Source: Codonopsis lanceolata
Lineage: Eukaryota; Streptophyta; Magnoliopsida; Asterales; Campanulaceae
Assembly: GCA_013146195.2 (NCBI GenBank)
Contig: CM028381.1
Location: 101,345,002 to 101,409,001 of the forward strand
DNA: 64,000 nt
Direction: 5' to 3'
This document shows, piece by piece, positions 21,513 to 35,000 of the stretch. The notes under the pieces are model-generated. The model saw nothing but the letters and a program-made list of their open reading frames with translations. It did no database searches and was not told the origin of the DNA. The translations under genes and the position numbers were made by a program. The first letter of the stretch is position 1. Each line of letters begins with the position of its first letter.

Positions 21513-24500
21513 TCACGAATCTTTCTTCCTTATACCTGTTGGGACACCATAACAAACTGGCGATGCTCCTATTAGAAATGGAAGAGTGCATGCTTCTCGA
21601 GCCTGACACATGAATGATCCAATCTTTGGTCTGTGTTCACAAGTTTCAGGTAATTTCTTTCTCAATGCTTTCCTTTTTGCATTTCTTTTGGTCCCATTTA
21701 TATTCATGGCCTTAATTTTGCCTGTGATTTCGCTGCACTGAGCACACAACGTTGAGGCATTTGATCTTTCTCTTAACCAGGCATCAAGCATTGCCTTGCC
21801 AAATCGATCAATATCCTTGTCAGTAACTTCCCATAAATTAGCAACAATAACAGGCGAACCTGCTATTAGATAGTATAATGGAGCACCATGTGGGGTGTAA
21901 GACCCGTTCAAAGATATGGATCCACTACTACACCCCATCAGGAAGGTAGCAGCACAGCTTTCAAGCTTCTGAATCTCATGACCTGGAATATATTGTGCCC
22001 CTAAATAACATGTATCAAAATCAACCATCACAAAAAATGGTTAAAGGAGATAGTTGGATAAAAAGTGTTCATACAAATAGCCAAAATGACAGCAGAAATG
22101 ATGAGTTCAGCTAGATTTTAACCAAACATACCACTTCCATGGCCGAAGTAAATAAAGAGGTCATGACTACTCAAGGCAGCAGTCAATTCTTCAACGGTGG
22201 CAGGGGTTCCAGCTTTTCCCTGCATAGCAGTTTAAAGCATCACCCACTTCTAGATAACATTATCTAGTTCAATGCAAATATACCTTCCGGTATTCATAAC
22301 AGATGCAAACAAGGAACGGATTGATGCATGGGAAAATTACATAAGAAAGAGGCCTACATGCAGAGTCAAATCCTTCATGAAACCACTTAATTCTAATTTC
22401 CATGGCATCAATGTTTTTTATCCTTCAACAAAAAAAATTTAAATGAAAAAATCATGTACAGACTTATGTTCATATACATGACAGTATATTAAAAATATAT
22501 ATATATACATTTGCAGATACCATGGATTCAAGCCATCAAATTTACATGTATATGAAAAGTCAGTCTGTTTGGTACTAAATCCACATTTGCCCAGAGTAAT
22601 GAAGCCACACTGAACCCAAAGGTTACCTGACCCCCCTTGGATTTGAACTCACTTTACTGCTTCCAACTTTAAAGAAAATTTTATATTTTACTACTGTAAA
22701 TGATAATTTTATCAATTATGACCCCCTTTCTTTTAAGAAAAAATGTACTATTTTATAAATTTGACCCTCATTAGAGCCAAGTTCATATATTACAATATAA
22801 TTTTTAACCCCTAAAATAATCTTGAACCCTTATAAATAAAAAGCTGACTTCGCCACTGCATTTGCCAACTATCATGTTCCAATGTGCACTTCCAATGATA
22901 TGATGTCACTAAGGGTAATCACGTATATATGGTAGTAAAATTGTTTAAAAAGTCAACTTCCTTGTGTTTTGAGATAAAACTAAAAAAGGACACTCATTTT
23001 GGGATAGTAGAGTATAGGAGTTATGTTCTGCCCTATTCAAGCAAAAGCAAAAGGGTTTATTAGATTATAGTCACTTCTAGTAAATTAAAAAGAAAATGGT
23101 AAGCTCAAAATCAGTAATTGAGATTTGGAGTATCAAAAATACAGTCAGCCTAAAATGGCCCCAACTCATAAAAAAAATTGTCTCGACACCCTCTCGGTGC
23201 AAATTTATAACACCATAGATGTAAACATATGACCGGTGTCTGACTTGATGGAAGTTGATGGAAAATCAAACTGTTCTTGTGCTGTACATATCACCATGTG
23301 CCACTTTGACAACATTATATCTTGTCATCTTTAGCAATTGCTTAGCGAACTCAAGTACACAAGTAATATACATGGTTTGCTTGAATATGCATTACCACAT
23401 AGAACAATAAATTTAACTCAAGGTCCGGCCCTTTTTTTTGCTCTATTTTATACTCAGGTCAATAATAAAAACAAAATTACCTCCAAATTTTGATCTCTAA
23501 ACCATTTTCCAAATTCAGCCTCCGTGCTGCTAAGATCACCGCCGGGATTCAACAAATAGTAGGCATCAAGTGGGTCTATCAGAGGAAAGGCCAAAGAATC
23601 CTTGTTTCTTTCTTGACTTTGGCAGCATCTGTCAAGTGTGGAAGAGATGCTACCAACAGAAGGCATGCGGTAGACCTCCTGACTTCTTAATACTGGTAGA
23701 TTCTCCCATGGAAGCATCTGTACACTCATCAGTCATAATCTTATAAGACATACACTGAGATTGCAAAGTATGAAGGAAAAAAGACAACGACTATAAAAGT
23801 TATTCTTGTCAAGCTGATCAACCAAATATCTGGGAGCAAGCAATATATACATAGATAACAAGGTCCTGCCTGTGCAGGACTGAGATACAGCAATTTGAGA
23901 CACAGCTATCAGGTTCAACAACACTGACATGTCTCATTGCATCAAGCTGGACATTTATTCAACGATCACTACATGTATATAGTTACAATCTCAGAGATAA
24001 CTCCAATATAATAGTTCCAATAGAAAACAAAAGATAAGGGGGGCTCCATAATTTTTTGAACTTGTCTGAAGCCAGAAACTGCATAGAGCTAGCCTCTGCA
24101 GAAATAGGTTAGTGGCTTGACCGCTTGAGCTTCAGGCCTCAGGTAAAATACAACCTTGTGGCCTGGGGTCATTCAAATCCTCTTCAAAGGCTTTGCCTAG
24201 TTTTGCGGGATGGGTCGTGATTCACAGAGGTTTTCCGCTGGAATAGGACTTGGACAAAGAGGCTTTTCACTCTTTGATTTCTAGGAGAATGCCATCTTTA
24301 GCAAAAGCAAAGAAGAAATGATTTATGAATGCCAGGGTTACTATTAGCTGAGCAGAGTATGCTCTTTTCAGAAGAACTGTACCGTGAATGACAGAAGTGT
24401 TACTCTTAAACTTAATGTCCTAAAGCAAGAGTGTGTGTGTGTGTGCAAGGCTCATAGCTAGCAAGCACAGATCTGGGATCCACTTAACAAATGAAAATTT

Positions 24501-26048
24501 TAAAACTCCATTGAATGATGACATGCCTAATTTGAGAAAACCAAAACTCCACAAAGGAGAAGGCTATGAAAGAAAGGAAACAAATAAATGAAGAGATCAA
24601 TAGCCACCTGCACGTCAAAATCCAACACCAAAACAATAGGCTCTCTGCTTAAAGAGTCTTCCTCTTCCACATCATATATTGATTCAAGTATCAATTTGCT
24701 AATTGATGGGGATAAGCTTTCAACACCCTTGCGTTTACCAGTAAGTGCCCTGGAACTTCCATTGCTACAGCATTCTATTCCACCAGCATAGCATCCTTTC
24801 TTCAGAATTAGCTTCGATAGGCATTCTTCACTCTGACAGGCATACTTTGCACCCCCAATAATAGATTTAAGAATGCCCTCATCTACGTCAATTTTACATT
24901 TAGATTTTAAATCATCGGCCAGTTTCTTTTGTACTGAATCTAGGAGCTTGCAGTCTGACCACTCTCCCAATAACAAGTATTTCCAAGGACCAAACCATGA
25001 ATCTTCCAAATCTCTGATGCATGAAAACATTAAACCATACAATTATCAACAATATAACTAAACGTGTCCAAAGCTGGCAAATATGGAAGATAGGAAATGA
25101 ACTTAAGACCTGACGTCTGTGTTATTAGAGTCAACACAGAGTCACCAGACAGCTATTAATCATCCGTAAATTTGACAATTTAATGCGTAAACTAAGATGC
25201 ATATTATATACATTTGATTAAGAAAAGCAAAAACTCAGTAGCAAGAGCCACCAGGAAATTTATATTCATTTGCATCTGCCACCGCATCGACAAACAAACA
25301 AAAAAACAGTGCATGTTCAGGGATACTTGCCTCAGAAATTTACCAAGGCGCTGGTCAAGCCTTTTCCTGTGCATCCACCATAATACCCTGTTCTCTTTTG
25401 TATCCTCTAGGGGGTATGCTGACGATGATAAGTAATTCTCCTCTAATATCAGTTTGAACACCGGAGCAACATCATCAACCACAGTGCAACCCCAAGGACA
25501 CTGCCACTGTCTAACAGAACTTGTTTCTTCACAGAGGATTCTAGAGCTGGAACTTTCATCATCATCTGAACCCTCTGAGAGCATTATGCAATAAAATCAG
25601 TTTAATGTAACCTCTGAGTATGGGAATATTTAATAGTTGTGGTCTGGATTATCTAGAAGCTTTAGATATATATAATGCTCCTATTTGATAAATAGCAAAT
25701 TACCTTCCAAGACGGAATCAACAGGCAGAAATATAACTACAGGTTGACCATTTGCATTCAAGCGCGATAACAAAATCCATGCCTGAACGGGAGAAGGGTA
25801 TAGCAACAGATCCCTAAGCAAACTAGCATAAGGATATCCAAGCAAGCTGATGCAGATGATTGTAAGACGTGGAAGACCCTGAAAAAAACTTAATACGAAT
25901 TCCTCAAGATCTTGAAGCAATTCAGGTGCAAGCCTGCAAGGAATGCAAAACCAATGAGCTAGGATGCACTCGGTGTTGAAATGATATTTTAAAAGGTCCA
26001 ACTATACCTGAGTGAGTTGAGAGTAGTCGAGCTAGAAAGGCAAGGGGC
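21513..26048 (-). other. ESP1: Separase exons 21-27 (protease domain)
   Basis: Exons 26008-26048, 25704-25933, 25331-25574, 24608-25013, 23481-23717, 22132-22219 and 21513-22000. Exon 22 reads GLPRLTIICISLLGYPYASL, the start of the conserved C-terminal part. Exon 25 reads MLPWENLPVLRSQEVYRMPS, a separase signature before the active site. Exon 26 ends in the GHGSG His motif and exon 27 holds the catalytic Cys and the conserved tail REACTLPFLIGASPVCYGVP. The intron between exons 23 and 24 uses a GC donor (AG|GCAAGT); only this choice keeps the frame (AG|A, Arg). Confidence 0.88.
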
Positions 26049-29000
26049 CTGAAAACCAACAAGCAAATAAATAAGATAACAATTAATAAACAGAATGGCG
26101 TATCTTCTTGAGTGAGCAGTAAAACAACTCTAGGAAACAGGATAAAGTATATGCTTCCAATTTCCAAGAATAAATGGGTATGTTGCCGTTAAACAAATAT
26201 ACGAGTTCTTTGAATACTCTTGCTGCCCACACACAAAAGCACTCGCGCACACCGGATAAGATACGTAGCTAGGTTAATATTGGAATCCGAGCACTTACAT
26301 TTAAAATCTAGACATTAATCAATCTTTCAAAACTGGTAAAGCCTTTCACGCATGGATATCCTTTTCCTCTATATATATCCTTTTCGACCGTAAACCTTTC
26401 TCAAGTCAATAAAAAACGTAAGTAAATCCTTTTCCTCTATATATATCCATCAATCTTCTCAACTAACAGATAGCTTCCATTTTTTACCTCAAGGCATAGA
26501 CCAAACAGATATAAACTATAAAGTCAACAATCCCATATCTCAGCCTAATATAAATACAAAAGACTAAAAAGGTCAGACATTTTGGTGCAGGCATGTAAGC
26601 CTAACTCAAAGATTGCTCGTGCAACTGGGTGATATAGCACAAATAAGTAAAGGATGTGTAGATGGAACAAAGGAACATGAAAACCATTCCACAGAAAAGT
26701 GCACAAAATATGGTAATTTACTTATCAAAAAAATTAAAATAGTTGCTATATATCTTCAATAACATACCTCAACGTCAATAGGATTTTGGAGTTTCTGTTT
26801 CCCAATAATACGAGAAAGTAGCTGGTGATTAAGATGGCAACCAAGTGACGCTTGATGAAAGTATGAAGCCCACTGACTTTCAGAGATAGCATTGTAAGGA
26901 GAATGAGACATAGAAAAGGCTTCTACTGAGGTTGAAAGCGTATATATAACAGCAAGCAATCTTGAAACCTGTTTTATTGCAGGTGGAGAAAACTTAATGA
27001 GGTGGTAAATGGAAGTTTGCCATAAAAAGAAGGCTTAAATAGCAATTTGGTCACCCTACTTTCCAGTTTTTTTCATTAAGATCACTCTACTTTTTTTTTC
27101 TTAATTTGGTGACTATACTTGACATTATTTTCACATTCATCACTCCATCCAAAAAATTGGATGGAAAACTTTAAAAAATTAAAAACCCGAAAATGCCCCT
27201 ACTGAACACTATTTGGTCTTTTGCACTTTACCCCCACCTCGAACTTCATCTTTAAGATTGGAGTATCGGAGATTGCAGCAACGGCAGTGAGAGAAACTCC
27301 GGCGACGAGAAAATGAAGTACAACCCTAGGGTATTGAGCTCCCGCCGGAAGAGCCGTAAGGCTCACTTCACCGCCCAGTCTAGTGTGCGCCGCTACTAAT
27401 GAGCGCACCCCTCTCCACCGATCTCCGAACCAAGTACAATGTCCGCTCCGTTTCGATCCGGAAAGATGAGGAGTCTAGGTTGTCCATGGGAAATACAAGG
27501 AAAGAAAGGGCAAGATAGTTCACATGTAGAAAAGGACTAAGAGGTGCCACAGCGGCAGACTCCAATACTCCAATTTGATCAAGTAACTCCATAATCAAAG
27601 TAGCTCACGAAAGATTTTTAAAATATGTTGCTCATGGGGCTTTCCTCCAGGAGATCGATCCATTCTATCATTACTTTATTCCCCAATTTTGGGCTTTTTA
27701 TAATCACAGATTTGATATTTTGTTTTATAATTAGAAGTGTTAAAGTGGTATTTTGTTCTATCATTACTTCTTCTTCTTGTATTTTAACTTAGTATTCAAT
27801 GAGACGTGCTATCTGTTGAAGGGGAAGGTGAAGGTTTACCCTGAAGGGTCTGATGAAGGTGTCAAGTTTGGTGCCGGTGACTTGGTTGAGTTCTACAAGG
27901 GTATGAGCTGCACTTGGGATGTTTCAGAAGTGGTGGACAAGCACTACAAGTTTGAGTAATACTTGTTGGGTTTTTGTTTGAAATCAATTTTTTGAGTGAT
28001 TGAATAAAGAAAATCTATATTGAAAGTGAGTTTTAAGAAGATGCTCCACAAGTGTTTGATAAAATGCATGAATGAACTATTTTAATTAAATGTGTTTTAA
28101 ATTTTCTAAAAACAATTAAAATTTTAAAATATATGAAATATCAAATGGGTATCAATTTTTATTTTAATTAGTTGTAATTTATTTAAGAAAAATTATAAAT
28201 TAAAAATATATTAAACATCAATGGTTACTAATTGGATGGAGTAATGAACTTGCACTGCACCCTTCCAAAGGTCAGTGGCATTTTTGTCTTTTCAAACATT
28301 TCCGTCCATCTAACTAACGGAAATGACCACCGGTGACCCTATTGACTGAATTGGCCAAGTATAGTCGTCAAATTGAGCAAAAAAAAAAAAAAGTAGAGCG
28401 ATCTTAATGAAAAAAGCTAGAAAGTAGGGTGACCAAATTGCTATTTAAGACTAAAAAGAATCAAGTTGTGACAAATGAGCATTGCTATTATGAAGAAATC
28501 AACCTGCGAAAGTGTTTGGCAGAAATTAATCTTCTCATACCTTAGGACAGGAATTAAATCCCTAATTTCATGGGATCATATTTCTATTGACAGCTGGTTT
28601 TGATCATTATTCTATAGTTAGAAGACTGCCTATTTTCTAGTTAGCTATTCCCTTAAATTAGGGAATGTACCTAGATATGTCAATTGTAGCATTTTGGTTG
28701 TATATAAACCTGTTTATGATCAATGAAATTGATAACAGAATTCTCTAAAAAACATAGAAAGGATAAGGAGCCAATAATATCACAACTTTTTAGTATTGTA
28801 AAAAACTGGTGAATTAGAAATCCTGTGTTTAAGTCAAGTTTGTTAGGCATAGCACTATCCAAAAGAAACTTGTAATGGAGGTTGAATAGCACCTAAATTC
28901 ATACATACTGACATTTTTCAAGGTACGCGTTTCCTTTTGAGAAAATATTTAAGTGCTCTTAATAACATCTGGGTAACTCACTTCCACTCATTATCAATTT

Positions 29001-32000
29001 ATGTTTCAGACTTTCAGCACTGGGGGGGGACTATTGCTGAAAGCAGTGTATCTTTACAAAGGCAATTGGTATAACTAACCACAAGTGTCTTGGCAAGCCA
29101 CCTGTGCATTAGTACTAGTGTTCTTGCTTAGAAAGTTAAGTTGTTACCTTGACCCTAATAACCAAACTTCAAAGAACTCTCAAGTAAATTTCTCAAAAGC
29201 TTTTAAAAGTCAAATCGGATGCACCCATTCACAAGGTATATAGTTCAACATAAAAGCTGATACGTTATCCGAAAGTATATAGGCACAAGTCATTCTTCCA
29301 ATTTCTGGCAATGTCGAAATTACATACAATTTGGTGACTGAGGCACCAAAAATGCAATTTACTTGTCTTGGAAAAGAATTTCCTCATTCACAAAGACGCA
29401 TCTAGGTCCAGAAGACTCTTTGGAGGTCTTACCCAACGCTACCATGAAGAGGCAATCTGCAAGAATCTTCGTCAATGGCTAGCTGGTAGTAGTTACTGGT
29501 TTTTTCTTCTTTTGTTTTTTTTTTTTTTGTAAATTTCAGTGTATGGTTTTGCTATGCAGTTTTTACAAAAGGTTCATGCTTCTTTCTCTTTCTTTCATTC
29601 TTCACTTTCTTACTTAGATAAATAATCAGACAGGAGCCAACAATAATTAGATTAAGCTGTGGTTACCTTTTGGAATAGTACAGGAACCTCACAACAGCGT
29701 ATAAAAGCTAGCATCAACCAGGACACAATTCTTGGTATAGGAATACATGGCATGCCACAGAAACTGTACCGGATGAACATAACAATCAAAGAAGAAAAGA
29801 TGAGTTTAGTCAAACCGAAAGAGCAAGTAGAATGCATCCACAAAAACTATTCAATATGCCAGGAGGAAGGTCTGAAGGTGTGAATTAGGGATATGCATGA
29901 CTAACATAACTGAATCATGTTCCAAAATGAGTTATTGCACAATGCATAGATCACCAAATTGTTATAGTGAGCAATTCAAACAATGTCAATTGAGAAAAAA
30001 GTATAAAATGTCAACCACTTTGAATAATGTAGTTTGCGTCCTGATGAAACAAGCATATATACTGTCAGCAGAAGCTTTACTAGAGCAAAATTATTTTCTA
30101 AAATCAATGAGTAGCCCAATAAAAATATTTTCGAAATTATTCACTTTTTATCCCAACTGACCCAAAAAGACTAATGAGTTATACTTTTGAATTCACAAGT
30201 CCGAGTTTATTTAGCAGCCTCACAACAAATTACTTTGTGAAGAAGATAATCAAGGCAATGTTGCCTACAAACATCATATACCAGGAAACAAATAATGTGG
30301 CAAGGAAAAAAATCAGCGTAAGATCTTTCAGGTAATAATTAAGCTTGGCTCCAAGTATTTTGGGGACTTGGACCTGGTTATCTTGCCATTAGCTCAACTC
30401 GTTCAATTTGACTCAAGATTGGACAGGATATTAGGCATAATGTGTAAATGACTGAATGAGCCAGCTTGAATAAGCTCAATGATCACAAAATATATATATC
30501 AAAATTATGTATTTATAGTTAATTATAGTACTCCCTTTGTCCCAAAAAACTGTCTTGTTTGTAAGTTTCCATTTTAGGACAACACTTTTACCATTTCACC
30601 CTTACTTTTCTTTCTACTTTAATTATGGGACACATGCACATGGATTTTAAAGGAAACTACACATTCTACCAATATTAATAATCAAGACGATTGTTTTTCC
30701 TTAATCCGTGTGCCGGGTCAAACAAGACAATAATTTCGGAATGGAGGGAGTATATGTTTGACTTAGACTCAAGCTCCAACCACTAATAGCTTGGTTTGTA
30801 AAGTAATCAACTCGAGCTCAAACAGGATTCCTTGGCTCAAGCATGATGAAAAATTAATATTAAGAAAACCTGAGAGCTCCAACAATCAGCACCAACAATC
30901 AAAGCTCTGCTGGGATCGTTCAGAGCCCTGCTCTTGACCCTTGTTGTTCAGACAGCATGGAGTGTCAAAATTATTTCAAATTTTCTTTCTTTCTTTATCC
31001 TTTTTTTTGGAGAATATTGGTAAACATCAGTGCATATGAAATGATAGCTTTTTCATCATCATAGATTGAACTTGATTTTTGCACCTCAAATATATGCAAG
31101 ATTGAAAGGGAAAAAAAAAAGAAATGGATATGTTGATACACTACTTATGTAAAAACTGTGCAAGACTACCTGGTGCCCTTGCCATGGAAGCTTTGCAAAG
31201 TAAACCAGGATACATTGTAAAGGAGTGATGCATGTTCAACTGCAAACACATCTCCGACAACATCTTTTTCAATAAAGTCAAGCAGGAAAGTGAAAGGAAT
31301 GGAGGTTTTCGCTGTCTGAGTTGTACATTTGCTGACAAGCACTGATATGCTCTCCAGGAATTTTTCACGAGCTTCATGAATTTTACCTCGAGCCCCAAAA
31401 CATTTTCCTGCCCATGTACAAGATTGAGAGAGAGAGAGAGAGAGAGAATGGGATTTTATTCAACAAACATCAAAACTGTGACATAATGAGCATGCACACA
31501 GGCATACAAAAGGCTAAGAAAACAGTAACACATCAATGGAAAATAATGACCTTTCTCCATATATATATATATATATATGCTATGCTGGGAATAGAGGTAA
31601 ACTGCAACAACACCTCCCCACCCCCCAACACACGCACTCAAAATGGCTGAAGTGCAAACTTGGATATATAACTTGTTGAGAGCAAGTGGTCTCAAGTGCA
31701 GGATTTTTCCAGTTGGATATGATATTCACACTCTGATCAAGGTCATTGATCTGACTAATCAAAGTCACATATTTTGATCAGATTAGCTCAACTCACTGTA
31801 GTTGGCATCCATAATTCTCAGGGAGAAGGATGATAATACAACATGAATAATTATACGCATCAGTTGTACTAGAGCAAGCCATATTGATAATTTAAACTGC
31901 AATCATTGCATGTATATGTCAATTTTATATCGACCCGGACACTACTTAGATTTTTTATTAACAGATTAACAAAAAATAAATAATATTAAACATGGTGTAA

Positions 32001-35000
32001 AACAAACAGAATCTATGACATTGTACTTGAGTGTTGGTCAACTGACTAAGGTAAGGTAAAGATGAATATGGTTATCTTAGTTGGAACAAGTAGCAAAGAA
32101 TTGAGTGTTTTTCTTTTTTGAATTGGCAAGCATAATGCACATGCAATGCCTACACCATTGCACTGCATGCAACTGAGTAGAGGGTTCGTATCGGCACTTT
32201 TTTTTGGCTTAAAAAAGAAAAAGAAAAACAGTTGGGCTTGAAAATGCAGTTACATCATACCTATCCCAGTGAGTAGTCTAAGCAAAAGTCGCCTGCGGAC
32301 CAACTCCCATTTTGTGAGTACAAAATCGTATAACAACCTAGATTTCATCACTTCAAGAACTAGGCAATGCCAGCAATTCATTTTATTGCAAGCACAAGTG
32401 ACTTCACATCTGATTTCCACACTGTTCGCAACAGATTTGCTTCTTTTCAGAGAAGCAAGACACTGAGACCTAGTCCTAGAACTAAGGGGCACTTCACTGC
32501 TGGCACTTGCTTCCTCAGGATTACTAAAAGGATTTTTCCATTCAGAAGTACTCAGCTTCCTTAGAGCTGACCTATATATATCGTCAGCATCTAATAATCT
32601 CTTGTCAGCAAACTCTCCAATATTACTATTAAAAAGGCTTCTGGATAAATCTCCAAGTTGCTGATCAACTGTAACTTCAAAGACCAATCTGCACTTCAAG
32701 CAAGAAATTAGACTGTAGTTATCATCCAAAACTTGCTTGGCACTTTGTAGTTCCTTCTCAGCTAAATCCCAAAATCGTTGCTTGAGATATAGTTTTCCTG
32801 AAAAACAACAGAAGCAAGGTAAAAAGGCAATTTAAAACTGTGTTAGCAGCCACTTATGAAGCATAGATACCCATACAGGATACCCATTTTTTTTTTTTAG
32901 ATAAGTATTATGACAGGATACTCATGCTCCAAAATCTTACAAAATAAGATACTGACACTGCAAGCATATGCCAAGAGGCAGATTGTTTTACCTAAATCAA
33001 CAAAGAATTTGTCAACTACCTGAGACTATATGGAGAAGAATTCAATTATTAGGGATATTCTATCGACCAATAACTTATTTTCACCTGTACATTGGTGTGG
33101 CCAAAAACCAAATGTTTTCAACTATATTCTAGATTGTTTGTCAAAAACTAAATTATGTCATGATATGATCATTCAAAAAAGTGTAATCAAAACTTCTTGT
33201 ACATGATTAAAAAGTTAGATCTCATGCAGCTTTTGAAATGGAGCAAGGAAACATATATGCATAGCTTTGTTAAGTACTTGCGAGTCAAAAGTTTAAAAGG
33301 GCAATTGAGAATCTTGATGGAGCCATAGCTAAAACAAGGGTGCTATATCTTTAAATGAAAATTCTGTTATTATTGGTACTTGCAGCATTACTAAAATTCT
33401 ATAAACTTCAGAACAAACAACGATCTACCGAGATAAATTAGCTCTGCCTCTAATGTGTAAAAACATCTATTTATCAAAATTAATTGCCAACAATGCGACA
33501 ACAGAAAAACAATATGCATTTTTGTACAAAAATGGTTCTGAAAATTTATTTTTTAAAATATGGTATATTTGATTTGCAACTGGAGAGGAGAGGAAGCAAA
33601 TTTCAGACTTTATGTCTGTGAGGTATCATCGGAGCATCACAAATGTATTGATATGGTAGTCTTGTATCTTAAAATAAATTAATAAAAAATACAAACAAAC
33701 AAAAAACAGAAGTTTTGGATATCACCAAGGAGTATCAGATAACCTATCCTCAAGAACCCAACAAGTTGAGCTAATCAATTTGTTCAAAGACATGGACCCT
33801 GATACATACACGCATCATAGCTGGCCACATAGAGGAAATGAGCCATGGGCCTTCAGCAGACACAAGAAAACAGGGAAAACAAATGTTCTTACCTAAAACA
33901 GAAGAGAAGGCAACTACAAAAAGAGACAAGCCTTGAAAAGAAGAGATGTTTTTCCCCCACAGTAAAAGAGTTTCAGCCTCAGATCCATTTCCAATTATTT
34001 CGTGAATGGTTCCAACCTGAGTTACAATATGAAAAGACAATGTTAACAAAGTGAACGAGATATGCTCTCAATTCTAAGCTATGCGTTCAAAGTAGACGTC
34101 AAACCTGCAGAGTACTTTCAAGATAACATTGAAGTGCACTCCATGGAGTAAGAATACAGCCCTCAAAGTCATACGTTGTATTATCATATGGCCAAGCTGA
34201 TGTAGCCACTGAAGGATGCATATGGAACGCCTTGAGACTATAACAGGACTTCTGAACGGTTTCCCCATTTTCATTAACAATTTCATTCTGCTGCTCTATT
34301 GAGTACATAAATTTTTCTTGAAAAAGTTTGCTTCGTAGACGATGGGCTTCTTTTGAATAAGAAAGAGCCTACAATGTTGTAAATTGTTAGAGGCTGGTGA
34401 TTTACAATTGCCAACTAGTAACCAATTAATCACAAAGAAAAAAAGGAAAAAAAAATTAAGTAATCACAAAGAAAAAAATTGATACCAAGTTACTATGCTA
34501 ACAAGAACATGGAATCATCAAAAAAGCAGTGAGATAATAATACTGCATCAGTGTTGGTTTTGATGCATGAGTCAGAAATAATAATAAACAACACCTGCAT
34601 ACCAAGAAGTTTTGAGAGATGTTGACTATACCAGTTGCATTAATTACACAAACAGCATTAAGCTGCTATGCTGAGGTTCTCAAGTCTCAACCCATGTTCT
34701 CTTCCTCTTCCCTCCCAAAGGTAAAAGGAGTACTCAAAATAAAGCATAAAAACAACAATGATGACCATAAGTCCACGAAAAGCTTGAGAATGGAACGGAA
34801 AAATTATTCCTGCTTGTAAATCATCTTAACCAACACAAAGATTCAATCAGTCTAACAAAAAAGGGACTATAGTTGAACTGGAAACACTACCGCAGCATTA
34901 CATAAATATCTTCTTGGCTATGTTGCTTCAGTTGGGATTATAACATAAACTGAAGGGGGAATCCAAAGTATGCTTCAAAGTCAATTTAAAGTGTTTAGGT

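Larger units (their letters stand above)
27032..28451. mobile_element. Pack-MULE 2 in a separase intron
   Basis: Terminal inverted repeats of about 110 bp, starting GGCTTAAATAGCAATTTGGT on the left (27032-27145) with the complement at 28338-28451. The exact 9-bp direct repeat TAAAAAGAA flanks it at 27023-27031 and 28452-28460. The element is 1420 bp and has no transposase. It carries pieces of two unrelated host genes, ribosomal protein L26 and a cupin, both on the plus strand, opposite to separase. It lies in the intron between separase exons 19 and 20 and does not touch their splice sites. The left terminus is close to that of the eroded element at 14495. Confidence 0.92.
26768..34016 (-). 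other. ESP1: Separase exons 16-20 (Cys-rich central part)
   Basis: Exons 33893-34016, 32261-32797, 31170-31407, 29667-29763 and 26768-26968. Exon 17 carries the Cys cluster. Exon 18 contains DVFAVEHASLLYNVSWFTLQ. Exon 19 reads IPRIVSWLMLAFIRCCEVPV then LFQK. The start of exon 19 was set at 29763 (GTACAG|T) because it keeps phase with exon 18; an alternative acceptor closer to RIVSW is possible. Introns here are the longest of the gene and carry transposons: Pack-MULE 2 between exons 19 and 20, and a Stowaway-like MITE between exons 18 and 19. Confidence 0.82.
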
